64,000 nucleotides of DNA, taken from assembly GCA_905221295.1 (NCBI GenBank), contig CAJNCP010000005.1, forward strand, positions 1 to 64,000, written 5' to 3'. The DNA is from a bacterium (GTDB taxonomy: Bacteria > Bacillota > Bacilli > Lactobacillales > Streptococcaceae). The translations under genes and the position numbers were made by a program. This document shows positions 9,292 to 18,748 of the stretch, one piece after another (positions within the stretch are counted from its first letter, which is position 1; each line of letters opens with the position of its first letter). The notes under the pieces were generated by a model, which was not told the DNA's origin, did no database searches, and saw only the letters and a list, made by a program, of their open reading frames with translations.

Positions 9292-10191
9292 ATGAAACAA
9301 AAAGTCAGAAAAGCAGTCATCCCAGCCGCTGGATTGGGAACTCGCTTCCTCCCTGCAACTAAGGCCTTGGCCAAGGAAATGTTGCCAATCGTAGACAAGC
9401 CAACTATCCAGTTTATCGTTGAAGAAGCTCTCAAGTCTGGTATCGAAGATATCTTGGTTGTTACAGGTAAGTCAAAACGTTCTATCGAGGACCATTTTGA
9501 TTCAAACTTTGAATTGGAATACAACCTCAAAGAAAAAGGGAAAACGGATCTTTTGAAGCTAGTTGATGAAACAACTGGCATGCGTCTGCATTTTATCCGC
9601 CAAACTCATCCACGCGGTCTCGGAGATGCTGTTTTACAAGCCAAGGCTTTCGTCGGAAATGAACCTTTTGTCGTTATGCTTGGTGATGACTTGATGGATA
9701 TCACGAACGAAAAGGCTGTTCCACTTACCAAACAACTCATGGATGACTACGAGCGTACCCACGCGTCTACTATCGCTGTCATGCCAGTTCCACACGACGA
9801 AGTATCTGCTTATGGGGTTATTGCTCCGCAAGGCGAAGGAAAAGACGGCCTTTACAGTGTTGAAACTTTTGTTGAAAAACCTGCTCCAGAGGATGCTCCT
9901 AGCGACCTTGCTATCATTGGACGCTACCTCCTCACACCTGAAATTTTCCAAATCCTCGAAAACCAAGCTCCAGGCGCAGGAAATGAAATTCAGCTGACAG
10001 ATGCAATCGATACCCTCAATAAAACACAACGTGTATTTGCTCGTGAGTTCAAAGGAGATCGTTACGATGTCGGAGACAAGTTTGGCTTTATGAAAACATC
10101 CATCGACTACGCTCTCAAACACCCACAAGTCAAAGACGACTTGAAAGACTACCTCATCCAACTTGGAAAAGAGTTAGCTGAGGGAAAATAA
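9292..10191 (+). CDS. galU: UTP--glucose-1-phosphate uridylyltransferase
   Basis: A 299-residue nucleotidyltransferase making UDP-glucose for capsule, glycolipid and teichoic acid precursors. It starts with the signature [20 protein letters not shown] (residues 11-30), has VEKP near residue 195 (sugar-phosphate site), and matches the usual length. It is cotranscribed with gpsA and followed by a strong terminator. Confidence 0.97.
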   Translation: MKQKVRKAVIPAAGLGTRFLPATKALAKEMLPIVDKPTIQFIVEEALKSGIEDILVVTGKSKRSIEDHFDSNFELEYNLKEKGKTDLLKLVDETTGMRLHFIRQTHPRGLGDAVLQAKAFVGNEPFVVMLGDDLMDITNEKAVPLTKQLMDDYERTHASTIAVMPVPHDEVSAYGVIAPQGEGKDGLYSVETFVEKPAPEDAPSDLAIIGRYLLTPEIFQILENQAPGAGNEIQLTDAIDTLNKTQRVFAREFKGDRYDVGDKFGFMKTSIDYALKHPQVKDDLKDYLIQLGKELAEGK

Positions 10192-10234
10192 GACAATGAT
10201 CAGATTGTCATAAACGAGGAAACACCCAATATTC

Positions 10235-10277
10235 GCCCCCAAAACTTGGAAAAATTTAAGTTTGGGGGCTTTTCTTT
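10235..10277 (+). terminator. Terminator of gpsA-galU
   Basis: GCCCCCAAACTT-type stem (10235-10246) pairs with AAGTTTGGGGGC (10258-10269), then TTTTCTTT. Confidence 0.92.
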
Positions 10278-10346
10278 ACCCTCTACTGAACCCTTCTGTC
10301 GTATAGACTCATGAAGTTTTTCCTAAAAGACGTGAAACGTAGAATC

Positions 10347-10385
10347 AAAAAAAAGACTTAGTCCTGCCAATTTCAAGACTAAATC
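10347..10385 (-). terminator. Terminator of mutS
   Basis: On the minus strand GATTTAGTCTTG pairs with CAGGACTAAGTC over 12 positions (two wobbles), followed by eight T. It lies 54 bp past the mutS stop. Confidence 0.88.
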
Positions 10386-10438
10386 CTTTACGAACACATA
10401 AGCTCAACTTTTGAGAAACAAATCTGTTTTGGAACGAT

Positions 10439-12973
10439 TTATAATTTCTGTTTGAACTCGACCAAAACGTTCATAGCCTGCATAGGTGTCATATTGTAAA
10501 CATCTAGTTTAGCTAATTCTGCTAGGATAGGATGGTCTTCAAGCGTATCAAAGAGTGAAATCTGTTCCGTGACGGCACTTGTTTGCCTCATCGGAGCTGG
10601 GCTTTCTTGTCCCTGACTCTCCAATTGCGTTAAAATCTTATCCGCCCTTGCTAAAAGTTCGGCTGGTAAACCAGCGATCTTAGCAACATGGATACCATAG
10701 GATTTGTCAGCTGGACCTGGTTCAATCTTGTGAAGGAAGGTAACCTGCCCATCCTGCTCTAAGGTTGCCACGTGGACATTGACCAAGTGTTCCAAGCTAT
10801 ACTCCAGACTGGTCAACTCATGGTAGTGGGTGGCAAAGAGAGTCTTGGCTCCGATATGTTCATGAATGTATTCGATGATGGACTGGGCAAGAGCCATCCC
10901 ATCATAAGTCGCAGTTCCTCGACCTAACTCATCAAAGAGAATCAAGGAATTCTTGGTCGCATGCGAAATGGCATTGTTGGCCTCCATCATCTCCACCATG
11001 AAGGTTGATTGACCTGAAACCAAGTCATCTGCTGCTCCAATGCGGGTAAAGATAGCATCGAAAATAGGCAAATGGGCGCTCTCAGCCGGCACATAGGAAC
11101 CCAGCTGGGCCATAACCGCTGTCATAGCTAACTGGCGCATGTAGGTAGACTTCCCGCTCATATTGGGCCCTGTAATCAATTGAATGCTGGTATCTTCTGA
11201 CATCTGGATACTGTTTGGAATATAGGTCTGCGCTCCCATGACCTTTTCGACGACCGCATGACGCCCTTTCTGGATATCAATTTGTGAGTCGTCACCGAAC
11301 TCAGGTCGAATCAAATGCTTGGTTTCAGCCACAACCGCCAGACTCTGCAAGACATCAACTGTCGCAATTCCTTGGGCTAGAGCCTGCAAACGCTGGATGT
11401 ACTTGCTGACTTCCTCACGGATACGCATAAAGATTTCATATTCTAGATTGGCTGACTTCTCACGCGCCTCCAACATATCCCCCTCGATACGGGCTAATTC
11501 CTCGGTACCAAAGCGTTCTGAGTTTTTCAGCGTTGCCTTGCGGAAAAAGTGGGCTGGCACATTCCCCAGTTGCGAATTGGTCACATGGAAATAGTAGCCG
11601 TCCTTTTTATTGTAATCAATCTTAAGCGTGCTGATGCCAGAGTTTTCTCGCTCCTTAGCCTCAATCTCTGCAATCCAGCTGGTCCCTTCTCTGAGCACTC
11701 GGCGGTATTTATCCAAAGTCTCATCAAATCCCGTCCGAATAATACCACCTTCCGTAATCACATGAGGAGCATCGGGAGAAATCGCTGCGCTAATCAAGCT
11801 CTCCAACTCAGGAATGGCATCCAACTGTGCGATAAGATAGCCCACAGCAGGCTGCTCCATGCCTTCTAAAATCGCACGAATCCGTGGTACACTGGATAAG
11901 GTGGTCGCCAATTGCAAGAGATCCTTTGGATTAGTCTTGCCAAAAGAAACCCGACTAGCCAAGCGTTCGATATCATAAACACCCTTGAGGCTATCCGTTA
12001 AATCGCTACGCTCAAAGAAGTGGTCAAGAAAGACCTGCACCACGTCTTGACGTTGGATGATTCGCTCCTTATCAATCAAAGGACGATGGATCCAAGAACG
12101 CAAGAGCCGCATGCCCATAGCCGTTTTGGTTTCATCCAAAAGCCAGAAAAGACTCCCCTGCTTCTTGCCTGAACGGGCATTCTCAACCAAATCCAAACTG
12201 GTCTTAGTCGCATAATCCATCTGCAAGAAATCTTTAATTTCATAGCGAATTACCGGTTTAAGATGATTCAATTCCCGCATCTGGGTACGGTGAACGTACT
12301 GAAGGAGCTTGCTAGATGCTGCTTGTTCCACAGCTGCCAAACGCGAATCCAGTAAATGAAGGTCCTCAAAGCCTTCCTTTTCATAGGAAAGTACCAGATT
12401 CATCTGACGACCGAGGATTTGCTCCTCTTCTTCAGACAAGTCATAGCCCAGCACGACTTCTCGAGCTTTGAGGTTACGGATCTCCCCACAAACGAGAGTG
12501 AAATCCAATAAACCTGTCACATAAAAATCACCTGTCACTAGATCCATATAAGCCAAGCCAAATTGATTGCCATCACGATCTAAGGCAACCAAGAAATTAT
12601 TCTGACTATCGGGCTTACTGCTATCAACTACTGTACCAGGTGTGATGACCTGAACCACCTCTCGCTTGACAACCCCAACTGCTTGTTTAGGATCTTCCAT
12701 CTGCTCGGCAATGGCAACCTTATAGCCCTGCTCGATCAATACATCGATATACTGCTGGGCAGAATGATAGGGGACACCCGCCATGGGTATCGGATTTTCT
12801 GCATTTTTATTACGACTGGTCAGTGAAATCTCTAAAATCTGCGCAGCATTGACCGCATCTTCATAAAACAACTCATAAAAATCACCCATCCGAAAGAGCA
12901 AAAAAGCATCTGGATATTGCTTTTTTATATCCACATACTGCTGCATACCAGGTGATAGTTTTTCTGTCGTCAT
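10439..12973 (-). CDS. mutS: DNA mismatch repair protein MutS (HexA)
   Basis: Mismatch-recognition ATPase. The N-terminal motif [10 protein letters not shown] holds the mismatch-binding Phe (F-x-E context near residue 28). The C-terminal ATPase has Walker [11 protein letters not shown] near residue 601 and [12 protein letters not shown] near residue 680. The ATG at 12973 gives 844 residues, the pneumococcal HexA length, and has a GGAGAG ribosome site; an in-frame start 13 codons further upstream lacks one. argR lies 50 bp upstream on the same strand, an arrangement conserved in mitis-group streptococci. Confidence 0.97.
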   Translation of the reverse strand: MTTEKLSPGMQQYVDIKKQYPDAFLLFRMGDFYELFYEDAVNAAQILEISLTSRNKNAENPIPMAGVPYHSAQQYIDVLIEQGYKVAIAEQMEDPKQAVGVVKREVVQVITPGTVVDSSKPDSQNNFLVALDRDGNQFGLAYMDLVTGDFYVTGLLDFTLVCGEIRNLKAREVVLGYDLSEEEEQILGRQMNLVLSYEKEGFEDLHLLDSRLAAVEQAASSKLLQYVHRTQMRELNHLKPVIRYEIKDFLQMDYATKTSLDLVENARSGKKQGSLFWLLDETKTAMGMRLLRSWIHRPLIDKERIIQRQDVVQVFLDHFFERSDLTDSLKGVYDIERLASRVSFGKTNPKDLLQLATTLSSVPRIRAILEGMEQPAVGYLIAQLDAIPELESLISAAISPDAPHVITEGGIIRTGFDETLDKYRRVLREGTSWIAEIEAKERENSGISTLKIDYNKKDGYYFHVTNSQLGNVPAHFFRKATLKNSERFGTEELARIEGDMLEAREKSANLEYEIFMRIREEVSKYIQRLQALAQGIATVDVLQSLAVVAETKHLIRPEFGDDSQIDIQKGRHAVVEKVMGAQTYIPNSIQMSEDTSIQLITGPNMSGKSTYMRQLAMTAVMAQLGSYVPAESAHLPIFDAIFTRIGAADDLVSGQSTFMVEMMEANNAISHATKNSLILFDELGRGTATYDGMALAQSIIEYIHEHIGAKTLFATHYHELTSLEYSLEHLVNVHVATLEQDGQVTFLHKIEPGPADKSYGIHVAKIAGLPAELLARADKILTQLESQGQESPAPMRQTSAVTEQISLFDTLEDHPILAELAKLDVYNMTPMQAMNVLVEFKQKL

Positions 12974-13023
12974 ATTGGCTCTCTCCTTGTCAAAAATAAG
13001 GCTTGGGAACAAGTCCCAAAACC

Positions 13024-13470
13024 CTATCTATCCCTCATCAAATCCAGCAAACGCTCTTCCATGATCTTGGCAACATGCTGGTCTCGACAAATAACCAGTA
13101 AAGTATTGGCACCAGCAACCGTCCCTAAAATCGCCTCGTCCTTATTTTCATCAACAATATTTGCTAGAACCGCTGCTTCTCCAAGCTTGGTGTGCAATAC
13201 CAAAGTAAACTCTGCCCTCGCAACTCCTTCTAAATGATGCGACAAAAACTCTACCAAATCAATCTTGTCTGTCTCATTAGCTAAAACATAGAAAACCTTG
13301 TCATTTTTCTTGACCTTGGTCAAGCCAATTTCACGCAGGTCGCGAGACAAGGTCGTCTGTGTCACAAAAACATTACAAAGTTCCAAACGATTTTGAATTT
13401 CCTTCTGGGTCCCTAGTTTTTCCTCTGCAATCATCTTTTTTATCAACTGATGCCGTTCTTTTTTTCTCAT
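13024..13470 (-). CDS. argR: Arginine repressor ArgR
   Basis: A 148-residue ArgR/AhrC regulator. The N-terminal winged helix includes [16 protein letters not shown] near residue 38, and the C-terminal oligomerisation and arginine-binding domain includes [13 protein letters not shown] near residue 116. The start at 13470 (MRKKERHQL) has GAGGTTAAA upstream; the ATG five codons earlier has no ribosome site. It is divergent from argS and upstream of mutS. Its likely targets in this window include the arginine operon at 48.5-52 kb. Confidence 0.93.
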   Translation of the reverse strand: MRKKERHQLIKKMIAEEKLGTQKEIQNRLELCNVFVTQTTLSRDLREIGLTKVKKNDKVFYVLANETDKIDLVEFLSHHLEGVARAEFTLVLHTKLGEAAVLANIVDENKDEAILGTVAGANTLLVICRDQHVAKIMEERLLDLMRDR

Positions 13471-13484
13471 TTTAACCTCTTGCA

Positions 13485-13498
13485 TGAATATTTATAAC
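13485..13498. promoter_or_regulatory. Possible ARG box in the argR leader
   Basis: TGAATATTTATAAC resembles an ArgR half-site pair (TGAAT-wwww-AT..C) with mismatches, placed 14 bp before the argR start. A short palindrome TGAATAATTCA lies at 13541-13551. Autoregulation is inference from position. Confidence 0.3.
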
Positions 13499-13579
13499 TA
13501 ATTTTAGAGTTATTTTTAGATTTAATTATACCAAAAAAACTGAATAATTCAAAAAATTTTTCTTCTTTCTCTAAAATTA

Positions 13580-13588
13580 TGATAGAAT
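13580..13588 (+). promoter_or_regulatory. Extended -10 of argS
   Basis: TGATAGAAT (TG, one base, TAGAAT) 28 bp before the argS ATG, within an AT-rich divergent region. The -35 is not obvious. Confidence 0.6.
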
Positions 13589-13616
13589 AGAAGAAAAGCC
13601 CAAAAGGAGCCTACTT

Positions 13617-15305
13617 ATGAATACAAAAAAACTGATTGCTGGCGAATTGGCTAGCGTCATTGATAGCCTGGACCAAGAGGCTATTTTCAATTTACTAGAA
13701 CAACCTAAAAATTCAGATATGGGAGACATCGCTTTCCCTGCTTTCTCATTAGCAAAAGTCGAACGCAGGGCACCGCAAATGATTGCTGCCGATATTGCTG
13801 CAAAGATCAACAGCCAAGCCTTTGAAAAAGTGGTAGCAACGGGTCCTTACGTAAACTTTTTCCTTGATAAATCTGCTATTTCTGGTGCAGTTATCAAAGA
13901 AGTTATCGAAAAAGGTGCTGACTACGCCCAGCAAACGGAAGGCCAAGAGCAAAATATTACGATTGACCTTTCTAGTCCCAATATCGCAAAACCCTTCTCA
14001 GTCGGCCACTTGCGTTCAACAGTTATCGGAGATGCCCTCTCTAATATCTTTAAGAAGATGGGCTACAAAACCATTAAAATCAACCACCTTGGAGACTGGG
14101 GGAAACAGTTTGGTCTTCTCATGGTTGCTTATAAAAAGTGGGGATCTAAAGAAGCCATTGAAGCCAACCCAATCGATGAGTTGTTGAAACTTTATGTTCG
14201 CATCAATGCCGAAATCGAAACTGACAAGGCTCTCGATGATGAAGGTCGCCTCTGGTTCAAAAAACTAGAAGATGGTGATCCCGAAGCAACTCAACTTTGG
14301 CAATGGTTCCGTGATGAAAGTTTGGTCGAATTCAACCGCATCTACAAACTACTCGGCGTTGAATTTGATAGCTTAAACGGTGAAGCCTTCTACAATGACA
14401 AGATGGATGAAGCCGTACAAATCTTGGAAGAAAAAGGTCTGCTCGAAGAGTCTCAAGGGGCTTGCATTGTCAACTTGGATGATTTCGATTTGCCACCTGC
14501 TATGATTAAAAAATCAGATGGCGCTACTCTCTACATCACTCGTGATATCGCAACAGCCATCTACCGTGCTCGTACTTACAACTTTGTTAAAAATGTCTAT
14601 GCTGTCGGCCAAGAACAATCTAACCACTTTAAACAGTTGAAAGCTGTCTTGAAGAAAATGGGATTTGCTTGGAGTGATGATATGGTTCACGTTGACTTTG
14701 GTCTTGTAACCAAGAATCGCCAAAAACTCTCTACTCGTAAAGGAAACATCATCCTCCTCGAGCCAACTCTCCAAGAAGCCATCACTCGTGCTAAAGCTCA
14801 AATCGAAGCGAAAAATCCTGAGCTTGAAAACAAGGAGCAAATTGCTCAAGCTGTTGGGGTTGGAGCTGTCAAATTCTACGACCTGAAAACTGACCGCAGA
14901 AATGGTTATGACTTTGATTTGGAAGCAATGGTTTCCTTTGAAGGTGAGACTGGCCCATACATCCAATACGCTTACGCTCGTATTCAGTCTCTACTTAGAA
15001 AAGCCGATTTCCAACCAAATGCTCAAGCAAGTTACAGTCTAAATGATGCTGAAAGCTGGGAAATTATCAAACTTCTCCAAGACTTTGCCCGTGTCATCAA
15101 ACGTGCTTCTGACAACTATGACCCATCGCTCATTGCCAAGTATGCAATCAGCTTGGCTCAAGCTTTCAACAAATACTATGCTCACACTCGTATCTTGGAT
15201 GAAAGCCCAGAGCGTGACAGCCGCCTAGCCCTCAGTTACGCAACCGCAGTCGTTCTCAAAGAAGCCCTTCGTTTGCTCGGAGTAGAAGCACCAGAGAAGA
15301 TGTGA
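13617..15305 (+). CDS. argS: Arginine--tRNA ligase
   Basis: A 562-residue class I synthetase charging tRNA-Arg. It has the HIGH-type segment [16 protein letters not shown] near residue 124, the STRKGN loop near residue 372, and an anticodon-binding end with [31 protein letters not shown] ribosome site precedes the ATG. It is divergent from argR. Confidence 0.97.
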   Translation: MNTKKLIAGELASVIDSLDQEAIFNLLEQPKNSDMGDIAFPAFSLAKVERRAPQMIAADIAAKINSQAFEKVVATGPYVNFFLDKSAISGAVIKEVIEKGADYAQQTEGQEQNITIDLSSPNIAKPFSVGHLRSTVIGDALSNIFKKMGYKTIKINHLGDWGKQFGLLMVAYKKWGSKEAIEANPIDELLKLYVRINAEIETDKALDDEGRLWFKKLEDGDPEATQLWQWFRDESLVEFNRIYKLLGVEFDSLNGEAFYNDKMDEAVQILEEKGLLEESQGACIVNLDDFDLPPAMIKKSDGATLYITRDIATAIYRARTYNFVKNVYAVGQEQSNHFKQLKAVLKKMGFAWSDDMVHVDFGLVTKNRQKLSTRKGNIILLEPTLQEAITRAKAQIEAKNPELENKEQIAQAVGVGAVKFYDLKTDRRNGYDFDLEAMVSFEGETGPYIQYAYARIQSLLRKADFQPNAQASYSLNDAESWEIIKLLQDFARVIKRASDNYDPSLIAKYAISLAQAFNKYYAHTRILDESPERDSRLALSYATAVVLKEALRLLGVEAPEKM

Positions 15306-15748
15306 TTCAGTACTAACAATTGGAACTAAAGTTCCTAATTGTTAGACGCTAGCCGCTATATGCGGACTAGCTAACTGCTTCACTAGTCATAGCCCCTAAA
15401 TATAATCGATTTAGAGGCCATGACGTCGTAATTATATGACGAATTTCTTAAACGCTTCACTATTGCGTCCCAACAAATTATAGTGATTGGTTTAGACGCA
15501 TGTCGCAATCACTCAAATAACTTAATCATAAAGCAGTCTAAGTAACTATCACCAAATCCTATACAGACTTTGGCTTGGCGCTTTACTAGTCTTCATTTCA
15601 ACTGGGCGGACTTTTCAGTTAAAGGTCCAAATTGTCTGATTTTAGCTATTGGATGCCTGTTCTGCTCGCCTAGTGACTTAGTTGAAAAGCGAAAATTTCT
15701 TTCGCTTTTCTTATGCCTTTAATTTTTTATCAAATCAGGGGAGATTTT
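15306..15748. other. Hairpin-rich non-coding gap after argS
   Basis: No convincing gene in 443 bp. Several inverted repeats follow each other: CTAACAATT..GTTAG (15314-15346), GCTAGCCGC-TATAT-GCGGACTAGC (about 15348-15371), GTCATAGCCCCTAAAT pairing with GATTTAGAGGCCATGAC (about 15384-15422), CGTC..GACG (about 15424-15441) and GTGATTG..CAATCAC (about 15482-15514). The phrase GCTTCACTA recurs between stems. The last hairpin is a terminator. It could be a structured RNA, a terminator cluster or a decayed repeat; I do not recognise it. Confidence 0.5.
15684..15712 (+). terminator. Terminator-like hairpin before the 82-residue gene
   Basis: GAAAAGCGAAA (15684-15694) pairs perfectly with TTTCGCTTTTC (15700-15710). 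It lies 37 bp before the next start codon, so it ends the argS-side transcript or attenuates the small gene. Confidence 0.65.
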
Positions 15749-15997
15749 ATGAGCCAGTACGCTTATATCTTAGTTCTTATCAGTCTTGTCGTTCTTTTTC
15801 TCATCAATAAATACGAAAAAGAAAAACTTCAGAAACTCCTTCAGGAGCAGCTTTTGAAAGATGAAACTTTCAAAGCAGATATTCGCGAAAGAATCCAAAC
15901 AACAGAGAATATCAATGATGTCATCGCCTACATCAACAAGAGCTGTCGTTTGGGACTCATGCTTTCAAAGGAAATTGTGGAAGACATCAGGAAATAA
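15749..15997 (+). CDS. Small single-span membrane protein, unknown
   Basis: An 82-residue protein with one hydrophobic span (about residues 4-20, YAYILVLISLVVLFLI) followed by a charged, helix-prone tail rich in Glu, Lys and Gln. The ATG at 15749 has AGGGGAG upstream; 12 more upstream codons in frame lack a ribosome site. A bidirectional terminator follows. No function recognised; it is probably membrane anchored with a cytoplasmic tail. Confidence 0.7.
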   Translation: MSQYAYILVLISLVVLFLINKYEKEKLQKLLQEQLLKDETFKADIRERIQTTENINDVIAYINKSCRLGLMLSKEIVEDIRK

Positions 15998-16033
15998 AAA
16001 AGGATTCGAGATGGTATTTCTCGAGTCCTTTTC
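15996..16033. terminator. Bidirectional terminator
   Basis: AAAAGGATTCGAGA pairs with TCTCGAGTCCTTTT around a 7-nt loop, with A and T tracts on both sides. It separates two convergent genes. Confidence 0.88.
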
Positions 16034-16242
16034 TATTTTTTCTTGAGAACTAAGATTCCCACCAGTATAACAATCCCTAGTGATGCCATGGTTCCGTAAG
16101 TTGACAAACTTTCATCAAGAAATTTCGCGGAGAACTGCATCAGAGTGATTGCTAAGAGTAGCAAGGCACTGCATAGTATAATATCCTTGAAGCTTGGTTT
16201 GCGTTTTATATACTTTAAAAATGATCTCTGTAGTTTACTCAT
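16033..16242 (-). CDS. Small two-span membrane protein, unknown
   Basis: A 69-residue protein with a basic N-terminus (SKLQRSFLKYIKRK) and two hydrophobic segments (about 20-38 and 48-66), ending KKK. Its start overlaps the 3' end of nrdI by 8 bp, so it is translationally coupled to nrdI. Not a known NrdI partner; function unknown. Confidence 0.65.
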   Translation of the reverse strand: MSKLQRSFLKYIKRKPSFKDIILCSALLLLAITLMQFSAKFLDESLSTYGTMASLGIVILVGILVLKKK

Positions 16243-16780
16243 TTCGATTGTTCCCTTTTGAAGTCAATCCTTCATCAATGGAATAAAACTCTTCCTCAGA
16301 AAATCTAGCCTCCTGCAAAGCTTCCAATCCATATAAGTCCGCGATAATCGCTGCAACCTTTTTAATATCTCCCAGCATGCCTCTCATTTCAAAATCTGCT
16401 AGAACGGGGAAACCAAAACGCTGGCTGTACTGCTTGGCAGTCAAACAGTATTGATTATTAAAATTGCGATTACCAGATCCCACTACACCAAAACACTTAC
16501 TGGCATTGTCTCCATAGGCGATAAAATCACCCACTGGAGTCGTTAGAATCTCAACGTCGCCGTTATCGACACCATTTCCACCTTCTAGATAGGTTGGTAA
16601 AAAGGCGACATAAGGATGGTCCATCTCAAAGAAATCTTTCCCTTCCTTGACCAAATCCTTGATATGGATCTTTTGGACCTCAATTCCTTCGTGCTGAGAC
16701 AAGAGATAGTCCTTAAGTCGGGTTACAAAACTCTCTGTATTTCCGCTCAAACTGATATAAACTAAGGATATTTTTTTCAT
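16235..16780 (-). CDS. nrdI: Flavodoxin-like NrdI protein
   Basis: A 181-residue NrdI-type flavodoxin. The phosphate loop is SLSGNTESF near residue 11, and GSGNRNFNNQYC near residue 101 is the FMN-contact loop typical of NrdI. NrdI activates the dimanganese cofactor of class Ib ribonucleotide reductase. nrdE and nrdF are not in this window, so this is a stand-alone locus, common in streptococci. The small membrane gene downstream overlaps it. Confidence 0.88.
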   Translation of the reverse strand: MKKISLVYISLSGNTESFVTRLKDYLLSQHEGIEVQKIHIKDLVKEGKDFFEMDHPYVAFLPTYLEGGNGVDNGDVEILTTPVGDFIAYGDNASKCFGVVGSGNRNFNNQYCLTAKQYSQRFGFPVLADFEMRGMLGDIKKVAAIIADLYGLEALQEARFSEEEFYSIDEGLTSKGNNRNE

Positions 16781-16856
16781 ATTGACCTCGATTTTTATTT
16801 TTGGATAGTAAAAGAACTACCAAGATTGTAACTTGATAGTTCTCTTTTGTCAATAC

Positions 16857-17390
16857 TTAGGTAACTTCCTCTGCTTCGGCTTCTTCAGCCAAATCTTTTT
16901 GCTGGCGCCACATCTTGTAAAAGACTAAAGCTAAAAAGAGGACATTGATAATCATGAACAAAATAACGGTTCCTTTTGCTAATGCGCCTATTCCTAAGCC
17001 TAGGGTATCATCTTTGATCAATTGAATTGCATCTTGAATGTTCACAAAAGAATAGACCAAACCAACAATCGCTAGCAAAAGATAGCCAAGATAAGCATAG
17101 TTTGCAAATTGGACGTTTTTACGAATTAAGAACACAAAGGCTACCACAACTAAAATAGCAGATAAAACAATCAAGAGCACATTAAAAATAGAGTGCGATG
17201 ACGCTGTTACTTGGTAAGTATAGTTAACCGTGTCTTCTATTTGCTGAGCAGTGAGTGCTCCACTATTAGATAGGCTAGCACGAAGAACTTCTTTGCTAGG
17301 GACTGGACCCAAGATGCCAAATAATGACGAAGCAGAAATGAGTGCTGATAGGACTAATAAAACCCAAAGATAAATAGGTTTCTTTTTCAT
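16857..17390 (-). CDS. Four-span membrane protein, unknown
   Basis: A 177-residue protein with hydrophobic segments at about 7-27, 67-88, 96-115 and 137-158, and an acidic C-terminus (AEEAEAEEV). The region between spans 1 and 2 probably faces outward. It lies 60 bp downstream of the TCS07-like response regulator on the same strand, so it may belong to that operon. No family is recognised with confidence. Confidence 0.7.
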   Translation of the reverse strand: MKKKPIYLWVLLVLSALISASSLFGILGPVPSKEVLRASLSNSGALTAQQIEDTVNYTYQVTASSHSIFNVLLIVLSAILVVVAFVFLIRKNVQFANYAYLGYLLLAIVGLVYSFVNIQDAIQLIKDDTLGLGIGALAKGTVILFMIINVLFLALVFYKMWRQQKDLAEEAEAEEVT

Positions 17391-17450
17391 AATTTTTCCT
17401 CCTTAAGGTATTTTGGACATTATAGCATTTTTTGTACAAGAATACAACTT

Positions 17451-18737
17451 TTACAAGCTGGTTTCAACTTGTTTCCGATACGCTTTCGGTGATTTTCCGC
17501 ACAATTTACGGAAAACCTTATAGAAATATCCAACATTACTATAGCCAACTGCATAGCAAATATCTTCGATGCTATCACTGGTCGACAGTAAGAGTTGCTG
17601 CGCTGCCTTAATTCGCTGTTTATTGAGCAATTCCGCAAAAGTCGAGTTGGTTTCCCTCTTAATCAACTGACCGAGATAGACAGGATTGATAAAGAGATCC
17701 TTGCTGATGTCCTTAAGTGAGAGCTCTTTCTGATAATCACGCCCAATCACCTCCAGCACGCTCACCACATTTTCATTCATGCGGTACTGGCCAAAGAACT
17801 TGGTCAAGGTTTCTTTGATATAGGCAACCAATTCTTCAAAGGTGTTAATGGCATGGATAGCTTTGACAATCTCGGTCATATCATCTGCTTTTAGGTGTTC
17901 AAATAAATGAAAGACGTCCATGACAAACTGGGTGAAGAGCTGCTTTGTGATGGCCACGCGCGGGGTATTCTTCAAAACAACCTTCTCTAGCAGGGTTAAT
18001 TCTTCGATGATTTGATTGATATTCCCTTGGATAATCACCCGATAAATCGGTTCGTAATAAGCAAATAGACTCTCGGATTTTTCTAGATTGACAGAACCGT
18101 AAAAGAGGGCTTTTTCTGCGTTGATTTTCCATTTTTCAAAGGCTTGTTGGTAGGGTGCTACAAAGGGTGTTACTACGATTCCATCTAGTGGTTGATCAGA
18201 GATGAAAATCTGCCAGTCTTGACCTAAAACATAGTAAGGAATAGTGAAAGAACCTTGTTTTTCCTTAGAAAGGCCTATCCACCAGTTGTCTTTACCTGCT
18301 AAAAAGTTGACAAAGCCTTCTTCATCCAATTCTTGGCTGAGAGTCTGGCTCTGCTCCACCTTTTCCTGAAGTTGACTCGCAATTTTTTCTAATAAATGAC
18401 TCAACTCCACCTTATCCACTGGCTTCACCAGATAATCCACGACACTCAGGTTCATTGCTTTCTTGACATAGTCAAACTCCTGATAGCCAGACAGCAAGAT
18501 ATAATAGGCGTCTGGGAGAATCTCCTTCATCTCCTTGATCATCTCCAGTCCTGTTTTATCGGGCATATTGACATCCGAAATAATCACATCAACTGGATGG
18601 TGCTTGACATAGCCCAAAGCATCATCAGCATGATTGGCTGTTGCGACGACTTTCATATCCCATTTTTCAAAGGGAATCAAGCGCTTGAGCCCCTCTGTCA
18701 CCATGTACTCGTCGTCTACTAATAAAACTTTATACAT
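17451..18737 (-). CDS. AraC-type response regulator (YesN-like, TCS07)
   Basis: A 428-residue regulator. The receiver domain (1-120) has the phospho-acceptor Asp in DVIISDVNMPDKTG (about residue 55) and the conserved Lys in DYLVKPVDK. A long linker leads to a C-terminal AraC DNA-binding domain ending in DICYAVGYSNVGYFYKVF. This fits the YesN family, partner of YesM sensors, which usually control sugar or glycan uptake genes. It begins 11 bp after the kinase gene, in one operon with yesL-like and kinase genes. It corresponds to pneumococcal TCS07 by organisation (recalled). Confidence 0.9.
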   Translation of the reverse strand: MYKVLLVDDEYMVTEGLKRLIPFEKWDMKVVATANHADDALGYVKHHPVDVIISDVNMPDKTGLEMIKEMKEILPDAYYILLSGYQEFDYVKKAMNLSVVDYLVKPVDKVELSHLLEKIASQLQEKVEQSQTLSQELDEEGFVNFLAGKDNWWIGLSKEKQGSFTIPYYVLGQDWQIFISDQPLDGIVVTPFVAPYQQAFEKWKINAEKALFYGSVNLEKSESLFAYYEPIYRVIIQGNINQIIEELTLLEKVVLKNTPRVAITKQLFTQFVMDVFHLFEHLKADDMTEIVKAIHAINTFEELVAYIKETLTKFFGQYRMNENVVSVLEVIGRDYQKELSLKDISKDLFINPVYLGQLIKRETNSTFAELLNKQRIKAAQQLLLSTSDSIEDICYAVGYSNVGYFYKVFRKLCGKSPKAYRKQVETSL

Positions 18738-18748
18738 TTCTACCCTTT

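Noticed and set aside
15306..15712. tmRNA or RNase P RNA in the hairpin-rich gap
   Set aside because: Neither the GGGG..GGATTCGACAGG start nor a tRNA-like end of tmRNA is present, and none of the conserved RNase P segments could be found.
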